64,000 nt of DNA from Nostocales cyanobacterium (GTDB taxonomy: Bacteria; Cyanobacteriota; Cyanobacteriia; Cyanobacteriales; Nostocaceae). Both the position numbers and the translations under genes were made by a program. Location of the stretch: contig RDXV01000002.1 in the NCBI GenBank assembly GCA_004292695.1, positions 1-64,000 of the forward strand. The letters are read 5' to 3'. Every line of letters starts with the position of its first letter. Positions within the stretch are counted from its first letter, which is position 1. The notes beneath the pieces are model-generated. The model made no database searches, was not told the DNA's origin, and saw nothing but the letters and a program-made list of their open reading frames with translations. Shown in pieces: positions 41,701 to 49,350 of this stretch.

Positions 41701-42846
41701 TCTACCATACTTGATTATGAACAAGCACAGAAATTAATTCAAGAGATTGATAATTTTCTTAATTCTCCTACTCCAGATCCAACACAGTTAGAAGCAGTTA
41801 AACCCAAGAAACAACAAATATTAGGAGGAATTAAAAAAATTGAAAGTTGGTTAAAACCAATAGAAACAGCAGAAAATTTAGCTGATAATGTTTCTTTGGA
41901 TAGTTTGTTGAATATCTATCCTGAATTAAAGGTAGAATTAGTCAAACCAAAAACTTTTAATTTAGCAAATAATTCAAAATCATCTGCAATATCTGGAAAT
42001 TTAGATACTATTACTGTTAACCCGACGCAAAAACAAAAACAACGTCACAGTAACGCTTTAAAAATTGTTGTGGATAAAATTGAGGAAGTTGTAGAAGAAT
42101 TATCAGAAAAATCTGAATCTCTGAAAACAGAAACAGAATTTGGTAGTTATAAAGTTAAGGTTGAAAATGCAATTGAGAAAATTACTCAAGTTTCTTTACC
42201 TCAGCATTTAATAGATATTCTAACTAATTCTTTACAAGTTGCTAACAGAAAACTCAATGAGATTCAATATCAGTCAGAAATTAAAGACTGTTTAGGTAAA
42301 ATCCAAATTCGTTATAATTCTCTCAGTAATAATGCAAGTCAACAAGATTACACTTCTGCTAAAGATTATATTGAGGAATTAACTAATAACAATCATTTAC
42401 TTAAACAAGAATCTCTTTACCAGCAAATAGTCAATGATATTGAGATAAAATATCAAAATCTATCCAAAAAAATCACTATTTGGGAAGAAAGAATGATAGA
42501 GATAACCAAAGATCAAGCATTAAAGTTATCTTTAGAAGTTAGTCAACAACAAAACCGCTTTACTCAACCAGAAGATTCACATAAGGTTGAACAAATATTA
42601 TCACAATTAAACCAAATCATTTTACAAAATCCTCAACAGGAAAAACCCCAACAGGAAGAAAATACTACCAAAAAACAGGATGATGCAAATTTAACCATAG
42701 CAAAAATCAATGATCAAATCCAAGCAATTCAATCTGAAAGTATAGAAAATCAAATCATTGCTTTATTTAAACAACTTCCTGTTTCTAGAAGACAAGAAGT
42801 ATATCAAAAATTAGCTACTTTATTAAATAACCAGGAGGAAAACTAA
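38791..42846 (+). CDS. Large P-loop ATPase of the BREX/Ssp-like operon
   Basis: 1351 aa. P-loop IHLFVQDYGKGKSHFALVAA (about residues 70-88) and Walker B AGILILFDELNNYLQGW (about 260-275) place it among the large STAND/BrxC- or PglY-like defence ATPases, which share the YGxGKSH pattern. The middle has no recognised domain; residues 980-1350 are charged and predicted helical with long coiled-coil stretches (KQKQRHSNALKIVVDKIEEV, VSQQQNRFTQPEDSHKVEQI). GGGAG precedes the ATG. It overlaps the next gene by one base. Closest named relative cannot be fixed by eye; BrxC and SspC are the candidates. Confidence 0.75.
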   Translation: MQFNQIVTINESGIIANAVNFGMMNDVNKNLLLCQGFVFNYDHQKPKDSTLGILAEIQKSYQSINHPNIHLFVQDYGKGKSHFALVAANYFQKPIDTPENQGILKQLKIAAGNHQGIVEDLTAYKKRNPKHLVICINGKDTFDLRQTFLKSLRQTLETEGITNTLAQQLCQKPLEYLSKLAEEQLEKANQYLDKAGNKFGDINKIIELLTQDNYVVIPIVKEISKHLNDGFAIDFDTDLNIEEILTELIKKLCYGENAKYAGILILFDELNNYLQGWSVDPFSSGGLTLQSITDVCETYKSKIALVCFTQIRPLKSVPNQSQEDYKKLASRLEIAESTYEPASSLELVINGLLSQQVNSNSWNQFLQTWENTLLADSRKSYQDRITTYQEKRWNLGEFHQILTLGCIPLHPLNSYLLCNLDFTQGRTVIQYIKEEVKKFINSQPVEKNGKLNYLPAISLVDAFDSNFSQPEFSRYYTEFKNTKDKISSSITENELAILKAIFLFYVSENKLHKPESEKHEIILSELTGLSVTQTKETLDKLTSERGVINYNRGDNTYRFYSGKNVREIEQELEEEISKKANEISVNIVVKHCEKNTNSFLVTEKVEGKEFIETNKLLDDDEWFFEYKFYSIPEFEQALSGYKTLENIKGKGIFAYIFAETIEELQDIRHRVDQLIANSKYSKNIIAAIPTIPVREICIDLWKINIVKKKINADKDRSETALQVKYQELNDKVTREIKEVINSCTYYSFDISKLTTIERKDPQAIVSHLLQTLYPFIPPIAKNDKMALNSSTGSSVIAYSAKRLLEDNLNPTQFPNQSYHNIINPVFITAWGLFKTSSQQYTVQIPTNKNVKEAWNKISELIGLDHKKQTPINIDRIWKELSQPPFGYNEYTFTMLFVAWLSYHRSQVILQGNFGIPKTKKEQISVEEKPLKDWVTTNVFEKPKDFVNKWILESSKKPRVIPVQVINCPEISTILDYEQAQKLIQEIDNFLNSPTPDPTQLEAVKPKKQQILGGIKKIESWLKPIETAENLADNVSLDSLLNIYPELKVELVKPKTFNLANNSKSSAISGNLDTITVNPTQKQKQRHSNALKIVVDKIEEVVEELSEKSESLKTETEFGSYKVKVENAIEKITQVSLPQHLIDILTNSLQVANRKLNEIQYQSEIKDCLGKIQIRYNSLSNNASQQDYTSAKDYIEELTNNNHLLKQESLYQQIVNDIEIKYQNLSKKITIWEERMIEITKDQALKLSLEVSQQQNRFTQPEDSHKVEQILSQLNQIILQNPQQEKPQQEENTTKKQDDANLTIAKINDQIQAIQSESIENQIIALFKQLPVSRRQEVYQKLATLLNNQEEN

Positions 42847-43502
42847 TGAGTAAAATCATTTTAGATCCTACTGGTTCATATCCACCAAAAAATCACTACA
42901 TTGTTATTTCCACAGAAGTAGAATGGTTAAAATATTTTACCCTGGAACATGAATATTATTTAATTAAAGGTAAAGGACTGTGTAACTGGACAGAGGAATG
43001 GTTAAGAGTATGGAATAGGTTAGATTTAATTATTGATCAAAAACCACTACAAAACGAGGAGAATAATTATATTGATAATATTGATGTTAATTCTCAAGAA
43101 AATGAGAAAATAAATAACTGTTTTAATGATACAGTAATAGTTAATTGTGTTGTTAAATGTGAAGGACAAAAACCGGGAGAATTAACTATTACAATCCATA
43201 ATTATGATAATATAACTTTAAGTAACCTGAGTTTAACTATTAATGAGTTACCTAATTTTGAAAATATCAAACTTGGAGATTTTACTATGTCACCTCATGA
43301 TAAAATTATTCATCAAATGACAATTTATGAATATCCTCAATTACCACCAGATAAAAATAGTCTGACTATTTACTTATCTGGAAAGCTAAATTTTAATTTT
43401 GATCAGGAAAAGTTAGGAGAATCAAAACTTGATTCTGAGTCATATCTGACTATTAAACAAATTTATAATAGTGGGTTTCAAGGAGATTTAGATGATTTCT
43501 AA
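42846..43502 (+). CDS. Beta-rich unknown protein of the DUF4007-BrxL operon
   Basis: 218 aa, preceded by a strong AGGAGG inside the ATPase gene's end. The N-terminal 60 residues contain WLKYFTLEHEYYLIKGKG and EEWLRVWNRLDLII; from about residue 90 it is beta-rich (VIVNCVVKCEGQKPGELTIT, YDNITLSNLSLTINELPNF), like a single Ig-like or adaptin-ear sandwich. No PglZ phosphatase motif, no signal peptide. Unrecognised; position suggests a structural or recruiting part of the system. Confidence 0.65.
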   Translation: MSKIILDPTGSYPPKNHYIVISTEVEWLKYFTLEHEYYLIKGKGLCNWTEEWLRVWNRLDLIIDQKPLQNEENNYIDNIDVNSQENEKINNCFNDTVIVNCVVKCEGQKPGELTITIHNYDNITLSNLSLTINELPNFENIKLGDFTMSPHDKIIHQMTIYEYPQLPPDKNSLTIYLSGKLNFNFDQEKLGESKLDSESYLTIKQIYNSGFQGDLDDF

Positions 43503-44949
43503 TTATGATAATGATTTGGTTAGTCGTGTTTTTCAATCATTGAGTATTGATAAAAAACGTTTAGATTCTAGTGGAATCAAAAATTTTGGTATTCCTAGTT
43601 TTGTGTCTGAATGGTTACTAGATAAACTTGTTCCCGGAATGGGTAAGTTAAATGATTTGGAATTAAAAAAAGTTAATGATTTTATCCAAAAAGCATTTCC
43701 CAGAAAAGATGATTCAGAAGAAATTAAGTTTGATATTACTAATAAAGGAGAAACCTATAAAGTAATTGCTTTAATGCAGGTGAGAGTAAAATTAGAAGCT
43801 AATTCTAAACAAATACCTGAACCTTTAGCAAGCATTCCTATTTTAAATTTATCCAATTGTGAAATTTCTACAGATATTGTAGATAAATATAGAAGGTTGC
43901 TTAGACAAGGAGTGTGGGGAAAAATTACGTTAAGCTATAAAAATAATAATGGTAATTTTAACGTATCAGTTATTGATTTTGATCCTTTCCAATCATCGGA
44001 AGTTAATCTACAAGACTATGCAGAATGTCGTTCTCATTTTACCACAGAACAATGGCGAGATTTAATGTTGTGTTCTATGGGTTATAATCCCGAACATCCA
44101 AATTATAATCATCTTGCAAAAACACGAATGTTAACTAGGTTAATTCCTTTAGTTGAATCTAATTATCATATTATGGAATTAGCACCAAAGGGAACAGGAA
44201 AAAGTTTTGTTTATGAAAATATTAATAATAAAGTTTCTGTAGTCAGTGGAGGTAAAATAACACCTGCAAAATTATTTATTGATGGTCAAACTAAATCAGT
44301 GGGTTTATTAGGACGTTATGATGTAGTAGTGTTAGATGAAATTCAAAGTTTAACTTTTGATAACCCTGATGAAATTATTGGACCATTAAAAACCTATCTT
44401 GCAAATGGACGTTATAACCGTTCTGGTTTTTCTGAAAATCCTATTTCTAGTGATTGTTCTCTAGTTTTGTTAGGTAATATTGAATTGGACGAAAACCAAC
44501 TTCCTAAAAATAGACACAACTTGATGAATGATTTACCTAAATTTTTCTGGGAAACTGCTTTTTTAGATCGGTTTGCAGGTATTTTACCCGGTTGGGAAAT
44601 TCCTAAGTTTCAACGAGATATGATTGCTGATCAAGTTGGTTTAAAAATGGACTTTTTTGGGGAAGCATTATTATCTTTAAGACGAGATAATCGTTTTTAC
44701 CAATATGCACAAGAACATACTTATTTTGAACATGAAAGTGTTACAGGTAGAGATGAAACAGCAATTCTCAAAACTGCATCAGGGTTGTTAAAAATACTCT
44801 ATCCCCATTTACAATTAACTTTACAAGATTATCAAAGAGATTGTTTAGAACCTGCTAAAGAAATTCGTCAATATATTCGCAATGTTCAATATTATCTCGA
44901 TGATGAATTTAAAAGATATGGTAAGAATATTTATGTTGATGTCAAATAA
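43492..44949 (+). CDS. brxL: BrxL-type AAA+ ATPase, short form without Lon protease domain
   Basis: 485 aa. The core ELAPKGTGKSFVYENINNKV (Walker A, about residue 231), VSGGKITPAKLFIDGQTKSV, GRYDVVVLDEIQSLTFDNPD (Walker B, about 278) and SLVLLGNIELDENQ is typical of the short BrxL family (about 450-480 aa, the TIGR02688 type). The C-terminal Lon-like protease domain of long BrxL is absent. FLDRFAGILPGWEIPKFQRD is another family motif. BrxL proteins form AAA+ rings on DNA and are needed for phage defence in BREX. Overlaps the preceding gene by 11 bp, with GGAG ahead of the ATG. Last gene of the operon. Confidence 0.88.
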   Translation: MISNYDNDLVSRVFQSLSIDKKRLDSSGIKNFGIPSFVSEWLLDKLVPGMGKLNDLELKKVNDFIQKAFPRKDDSEEIKFDITNKGETYKVIALMQVRVKLEANSKQIPEPLASIPILNLSNCEISTDIVDKYRRLLRQGVWGKITLSYKNNNGNFNVSVIDFDPFQSSEVNLQDYAECRSHFTTEQWRDLMLCSMGYNPEHPNYNHLAKTRMLTRLIPLVESNYHIMELAPKGTGKSFVYENINNKVSVVSGGKITPAKLFIDGQTKSVGLLGRYDVVVLDEIQSLTFDNPDEIIGPLKTYLANGRYNRSGFSENPISSDCSLVLLGNIELDENQLPKNRHNLMNDLPKFFWETAFLDRFAGILPGWEIPKFQRDMIADQVGLKMDFFGEALLSLRRDNRFYQYAQEHTYFEHESVTGRDETAILKTASGLLKILYPHLQLTLQDYQRDCLEPAKEIRQYIRNVQYYLDDEFKRYGKNIYVDVK

Positions 44950-45043
44950 ATAATAAAAATTATTACCATTTTTCAAAATTCAGTATTTATTAAATATAAT
45001 AGTTAGCTTCATTTAACAACCATGATTTTACACTTCACTGATC

Positions 45044-45241
45044 ATGATTATAACTTTGTTAGTTGCTTGGGTAACATTTGTCATTCTTTGGAAAATAATC
45101 AAAACCACTGTTAAAACTGCTATGACTTGTGCCGCAATAGTAGTTTTATTATACTTTGGTTTCGGTATTACCCCTCAAGATATTTTACAGAAAATATCAG
45201 AAATAACCACAAATGTCTCGCAAATTCCCACTTCTAATTAA
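45044..45241 (+). CDS. Small membrane protein
   Basis: 65 aa with one or two hydrophobic segments: IITLLVAWVTFVILWKIIKT and MTCAAIVVLLYFGFGI, then a short polar tail ending QIPTSN. Short proteins of this layout are common in cyanobacteria; function unknown. It begins 95 bp after brxL, without coupling, so membership in that operon is doubtful. Confidence 0.65.
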   Translation: MIITLLVAWVTFVILWKIIKTTVKTAMTCAAIVVLLYFGFGITPQDILQKISEITTNVSQIPTSN

Positions 45242-45252
45242 TTGTAAAATAA

Positions 45253-45273
45253 GGGTTTAGCACTACTAAACCC
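45253..45273. terminator. Hairpin between convergent genes
   Basis: Perfect 8-bp stem GGGTTTAG / CTAAACCC with loop CACTA. It lies between the small membrane gene (plus) and the thioesterase (minus) and could end both. The GGGTTTAG...CTAAACCCC stem is also a common dispersed hairpin in Nostocales, and no T-run follows. Confidence 0.6.
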
Positions 45274-45308
45274 CTACATTTCCTACATTTTCAATTTTTA
45301 ATTGTTAA

Positions 45309-45806
45309 TTACTTATAAGATGCTGAAATTTTCGCTAGTGCATCTTTCATTACTGAAGGTAACTGTCTCAAGATTTTACCTCTTTCCCGATCTAATGCTA
45401 CTAATGTTACCTGTGCAGATACATATAACTCTTGTTGATCAGGAGAAACTATTTTATACTCCCAATTAATGCGAACTCCAGTTACTTCTAACATTCTGGT
45501 TTTGACTATTGCCATCATTCCCAATTGCAACGAGCGATGATAACGTACTGATAAATCTACAACTGGTAAATCACAACCTAAAGCTACTAAATCTGCAAAA
45601 TCAATTCCTATCGAGCGTAAGCACTCTACCCGCGCTGACTCCATCCATGTTAAATATGTACCGTGCCAAACTATACCCCCATAGTCGGTATGATGGGGTT
45701 GGACTTTAATAGGATATTCAAACCAACTCTCCAATTCTATATTTGTAAGTTTGTCAATAGCTTGAGTTGGTGGTAATTTTGGTTGTTCTGGTGTTGTTTG
45801 GGTCAT
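45309..45806 (-). CDS. Acyl-CoA thioesterase, 4HBT family
   Basis: 165 aa from ATG 45806 (longer frame upstream is not supported). Hot-dog fold motif YPIKVQPHHTDYGGIVWHGT, continuing YLTWMESARVECLRSIG, carries the Asp (HTDYGG) of the 4-hydroxybenzoyl-CoA thioesterase family; LPVVDLSVRYHRSLQLGMMA and VTGVRINWEYKIVSPDQQEL follow. In cyanobacteria one branch acts on DHNA-CoA in phylloquinone synthesis; by eye this cannot be separated from general acyl-CoA thioesterases. Confidence 0.85.
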   Translation of the reverse strand: MTQTTPEQPKLPPTQAIDKLTNIELESWFEYPIKVQPHHTDYGGIVWHGTYLTWMESARVECLRSIGIDFADLVALGCDLPVVDLSVRYHRSLQLGMMAIVKTRMLEVTGVRINWEYKIVSPDQQELYVSAQVTLVALDRERGKILRQLPSVMKDALAKISASYK

Positions 45807-46000
45807 GTTGTATCTTTTGAGTATCAGAGTTTCCATTACCCAACAAATTTTAACAGATGCTGCAAAACAGGTTAATAAGCATGATTTACGGTAATTGTCA
45901 ATGGGTAGTGAAAATTGCAGGAGCAAAATTTGTATCACCAATTACCAATTACCGAAAAACAAAGCCATTGTTTATTTCTCTTTTTAGCAACTAAAACTAA

Positions 46001-46342
46001 TTACTTCTTGACCAGAGTTTTTTGGTTTGTTGAAGTTTGGATAGATTGCTGGACAAGATTAGCGAGTTCTTGCAATTGGTTAATTGCTTCTGCGCCTTCT
46101 AACTTCATTAATTCACGGTCATCTCGCATTTCAGTCCAAGTAATTCCATAGTCTGATACTAAAAAGCGAATCAAATGATTATCACCTAAGCTAACCATAA
46201 ATGATGCACTATTCATTTGGTCGCCACAGGTGTAACAAGAAGCTAGATAGCCGTTGCGCTCTAATACTATCGCCAAGGCTTGTAGGTTCATTACCAAGTC
46301 TTGAACAAATTGTCTATGTTGATGTGCCAGTCTAAGAAACAC
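46001..46342 (-). CDS. DUF1815 family protein
   Basis: 113 aa. MFLRLAHQHRQFVQDLVMNL, QALAIVLERNGYLASCYTCG and DQMNSASFMVSLGDNHLIRF, then LVSDYGITWTEMRDDRELMK, are nearly invariant in this cyanobacterial family. Cysteines in SCYTCG are conserved. Function unknown; reported widely in Nostocales. Single gene, minus strand. Confidence 0.88.
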   Translation of the reverse strand: MFLRLAHQHRQFVQDLVMNLQALAIVLERNGYLASCYTCGDQMNSASFMVSLGDNHLIRFLVSDYGITWTEMRDDRELMKLEGAEAINQLQELANLVQQSIQTSTNQKTLVKK

Positions 46343-46755
46343 TTTTTTCCTCCAGACACCAAAATTATGTGATTAGATTTTATATTTTCTTTAGATTTTT
46401 CCATCCTTTGATATTGTAAACTATTCATTACAATTCCTAGCAGACAGTTAGTATGTAATTGACTATCTTGCTCAGGGTAGAGGATTAGGTTTTTATCTGC
46501 CGTATCAAAGTATTCAATTCATAAAACAAATATCTCAGATAAAACCACTAAAGTTAAGGTTGTGTTTAGATTGTGGGTTAGTAGTAATTGGCCGTATAAA
46601 GTAGTTAGCTTTCAGATTAACTTAAATTTCCTGCTAGTCAACTGTCCAACTGTTGCATATTACACGGTTATGGGGGGTATTTAAGGAAAACTTCAGTATT
46701 TCTTCACTCTATCCTAAGTTTTTGGCTTTTAACTATTCTTAACGAAGATTATGAA

Positions 46756-46810
46756 TATAGGGTGTGATTTAGGGTAGAAAAACTATATTTTCTATCACTT
46801 ACACCCTATA
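46756..46810. repeat. Large inverted repeat downstream of the DUF2839 gene
   Basis: TATAGGGTGT (46756-46765) and ACACCCTATA (46801-46810) are perfect arms; inside them GGTAGAAAA and TTTTCTATC pair too. The stem starts 7 bp past the DUF2839 stop on the minus strand and could end or protect that transcript. The rest of the 46343-46816 gap holds no gene. Confidence 0.75.
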
Positions 46811-46816
46811 GATTTT

Positions 46817-47032
46817 TTAAGCGGCCACTTGCCACCAGCCAAATGCAGGTCCAATAAAGCGAACTGTTACCCACACTGCTACCATGACACCAATACCAAT
46901 CCAAGCACCACGAGTAGTAATACTCACAAATAGTTCTGCTTGAGATTTAGTAATGGGGACCCAAGGTAAGATGCGGGTTTCTTCCCCATATTTGTCTCCT
47001 AGCTTTTCTTTACGACGTTTTGCTTCACCCAT
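46817..47032 (-). CDS. DUF2839 family small membrane protein
   Basis: 71 aa. MGEAKRRKEKLGDKYGEETR, ILPWVPITKSQAELFVSITT and RGAWIGIGVMVAVWVTVRFI with FGWWQ: basic cytoplasmic N-terminus and one membrane helix. This is the cyanobacterial DUF2839 family; function unknown. Confidence 0.92.
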   Translation of the reverse strand: MGEAKRRKEKLGDKYGEETRILPWVPITKSQAELFVSITTRGAWIGIGVMVAVWVTVRFIGPAFGWWQVAA

Positions 47033-47079
47033 AATTTTTGTTTGAATGTTTGGTTAATTTTATTTTTATCAGTGTAAGA

Positions 47080-47268
47080 AGGGAACAGGGAATTTAGAAT
47101 TTAGAATTTAGAATTTAGAATTTAGAATGAAGAATGAAGAATGGGGAATTTAGAATTTAGAATTTAGAATTTAGAATGGGGAATGGGGAATGGGCAATTG
47201 AGAAACTGTCAACTGTTAACTGTCAACTGTCAACTGTCAACTGTCAACTGTCACCTGTCACCTGTCAT
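47080..47268. repeat. Long compound heptamer array
   Basis: GGGAACA, AATTTAG, AATGAAG, AATGGGG, AACTGTC and CACCTGTC-type heptamers follow one another. The right end supplies the last two codons and the stop (GAC AGG TGA, minus strand) of the neighbouring helicase-like gene. Confidence 0.93.
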
Positions 47269-48808
47269 CATTGGAAAAAATGCTGGGATCAAGGTAGTTT
47301 AAACGTGCTAGGGGACTGAGGGCGGAGATAATTTGAGCGCCATAGCTGCGGTTAACTACTCGACTGTCAAAGAGGGCAACTATACCGTTGTTTTCTCTGA
47401 CTGGTGCGATCGCCCTTTGTAATTCATTCAGTGCTGTGGGTAATAAATATAGTCTAAACCAGTCTTGATGCGATCGCTTGTAGTGGGCTACTCTACCTGC
47501 TACTAAGGGATTTTCTAAAGATGGTAAAGGTAAAGTGGCAATCATTAACAGTCTGGGAGCAGGTAAAACATGATGATGCTCCCGCCAATATTCCCAACCT
47601 GTAACCAAAATCCCATTTTCGTCTAAACAAGTTTTTTCCACCTGTACCCGTGAACCAAACTCCGCTGCCAAAATCGCCCCTACTCTAGATTTTAAAGGTA
47701 CATCCCCCACTAACACTACAGTCATTCCCGAAACAGTGGCACTCAAACATACGAGGGTACGTACTTGATGAATAAATGCCCCTTGAAACTCCGGTGTATT
47801 CGGTAAAGGTAACTTATGGGGTGCATATAATTGAATTTCTTCCCCTTGATGATCCGCAGAAAATTTTAAACAAGTTAGATCATCCAAACCGAAACGTTGA
47901 CGAAATAAAGGTGCTTCCGTTTCTGGTTCTAAAGCACTCCCCACCAGTACCACAGGTTGACGTTGCCAAATAGGTGTTAATATTTCCGCTAACTCAATGG
48001 GTGCATAATGTAAAGAAAATAACCCTTGACGACGCGCAATAGTAGACCAAGACAGCCCAGGTGATGAAAACATGGGTTCGCCATCATCCAGGTATTTTTG
48101 GCAATATTGGCGGAAATTTTGCCAAACTGTCGGCAAATTTGGATTTTCACCCAAAGCTAAAAACAAACTTTGTAAAATCTCTATTTCTGACTGAGAAATC
48201 AAATAACAATTATAAGGATTTTCAGGATGTTGAAATAATTCATGGGTTAGCTGTATTTTAGCTTCACGAATCATTTCCGCTTCCTGGGGACAGGCTAACA
48301 TTAACTGATCCCAGTCATGGGGTTGAATATCTTGGGTTAACTGATCCCGTACCCAGTCTTCCAAATCATCCACACCGTCAATAATAGTAGGAATATTGGC
48401 CGGAAACTGACCGTTATTAGCTAATTGACTATTTAACCAAGCTGCGGGAGATGTTAAGAGCAACCCTTGAAAATCAGCACTTGGCCAACTTGTACCAGTT
48501 CTAATTGGTTTCTGAGTTGATAACCACTGCTGTAAACGAGGAATTTCTATATTTAGTAAGCGTTGCTGGACATTTTCCGTCGCCACAATAATTACGGGAC
48601 TATGCCACATTAAAGCAGATGCAATAAAACTTGTGCGATATCTACCTTGATAACCACAAACTGCCCCCACTTGAATTAAAGCACTGCGTCCCAAGCGCAA
48701 AGCCCTGGCTACCAGACGTGCCATAGTTAAATGATGTGGCCAAGCTGGAAAACCAACCTGCGATCGCAGGAAGTTGTGTAGTGATAAATGAACTTCTGCC
48801 TCAATCAC
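47258..48808 (-). CDS. DinG-like helicase-family protein with degenerate ATPase motifs
   Basis: About 516 aa from GTG 48808 (TTG 48829 also possible). The layout (LTMARLVARALRLGRSALIQ, VIIVATENVQQRLL, LLLTSPAAWLNSQLANN, LVCLSATVSGMTVVLVGDVP, C-terminal AIAPVRENNGIVALFDSRVV NRSYG) is that of DinG/XPD-type superfamily-2 helicases, annotated as such in cyanobacteria. But the P-loop position reads GAVCGYQGRYRTS, without GKT, and the DEAH position reads IIDGVDDLE, so ATP hydrolysis is doubtful. The C-terminus ends in codons taken from the heptamer array. Confidence 0.75.
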   Translation of the reverse strand: MIEAEVHLSLHNFLRSQVGFPAWPHHLTMARLVARALRLGRSALIQVGAVCGYQGRYRTSFIASALMWHSPVIIVATENVQQRLLNIEIPRLQQWLSTQKPIRTGTSWPSADFQGLLLTSPAAWLNSQLANNGQFPANIPTIIDGVDDLEDWVRDQLTQDIQPHDWDQLMLACPQEAEMIREAKIQLTHELFQHPENPYNCYLISQSEIEILQSLFLALGENPNLPTVWQNFRQYCQKYLDDGEPMFSSPGLSWSTIARRQGLFSLHYAPIELAEILTPIWQRQPVVLVGSALEPETEAPLFRQRFGLDDLTCLKFSADHQGEEIQLYAPHKLPLPNTPEFQGAFIHQVRTLVCLSATVSGMTVVLVGDVPLKSRVGAILAAEFGSRVQVEKTCLDENGILVTGWEYWREHHHVLPAPRLLMIATLPLPSLENPLVAGRVAHYKRSHQDWFRLYLLPTALNELQRAIAPVRENNGIVALFDSRVVNRSYGAQIISALSPLARLNYLDPSIFSNDDR

Positions 48809-48829
48809 GCGCGTTTCATCCCATAACAA

Positions 48830-49350
48830 GCGACTTTTTGAAAATGCCCTATTTACATTATGTTGTCAGTTGTCAATTTTTATGAATAGGTAAAAGTTGT
48901 TGATCTCTGATTTTGAGGCCTTTTTACCTAGTTTTCATGACCAATCATCAGCTTTCTTAAATTCTCTGACAAGATAATTCTTACTGATGCCCTTGATAAC
49001 CTCAGAATGTATATACTCATTCAAACAAGTATCTATACTTTAAATATTGTAAAAATATAATTCCTCTCGCACCACCTGACACAGAATTTATATTGTAGTT
49101 TAAATATTCACCTGAGCAATGATTGTTTTTGATATGGGGTGTAGCGTGTGGGTATCTCTCTTATTAAGTGAAAACCCTTAAAGAAACTGTATGATATTTT
49201 TTTAGTTCTTAATTCTTAATTCTTAATTCTTAATTCTTAATTCTTAATTCTCCAGGTATTGGTAAATGATAATGTAAATAGGTTTTACCAATTACCAATT
49301 ACCAATTACCAATTACCAATTACCCATTACCCATTACCAATTACCCATTA
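48830..49350. repeat. Intergenic region with two tandem arrays
   Basis: 48830-49200 is AT-rich with no gene seen. 49205-49251 is a tandem TTAATTC array; 49284-49350 is a tandem ACCAATT/ACCCATT array running up to the cbbX stop codon. Both are STRR type. Confidence 0.9.

Noticed and set aside
43492-44949. BrxL as a Lon protease
   Set aside because: The protein ends after the ATPase and lacks the Ser-Lys protease domain.
49205-49350. Possible CRISPR array
   Set aside because: The tandem units are 7 bp with no unique spacers and no cas genes nearby; they are STRRs.
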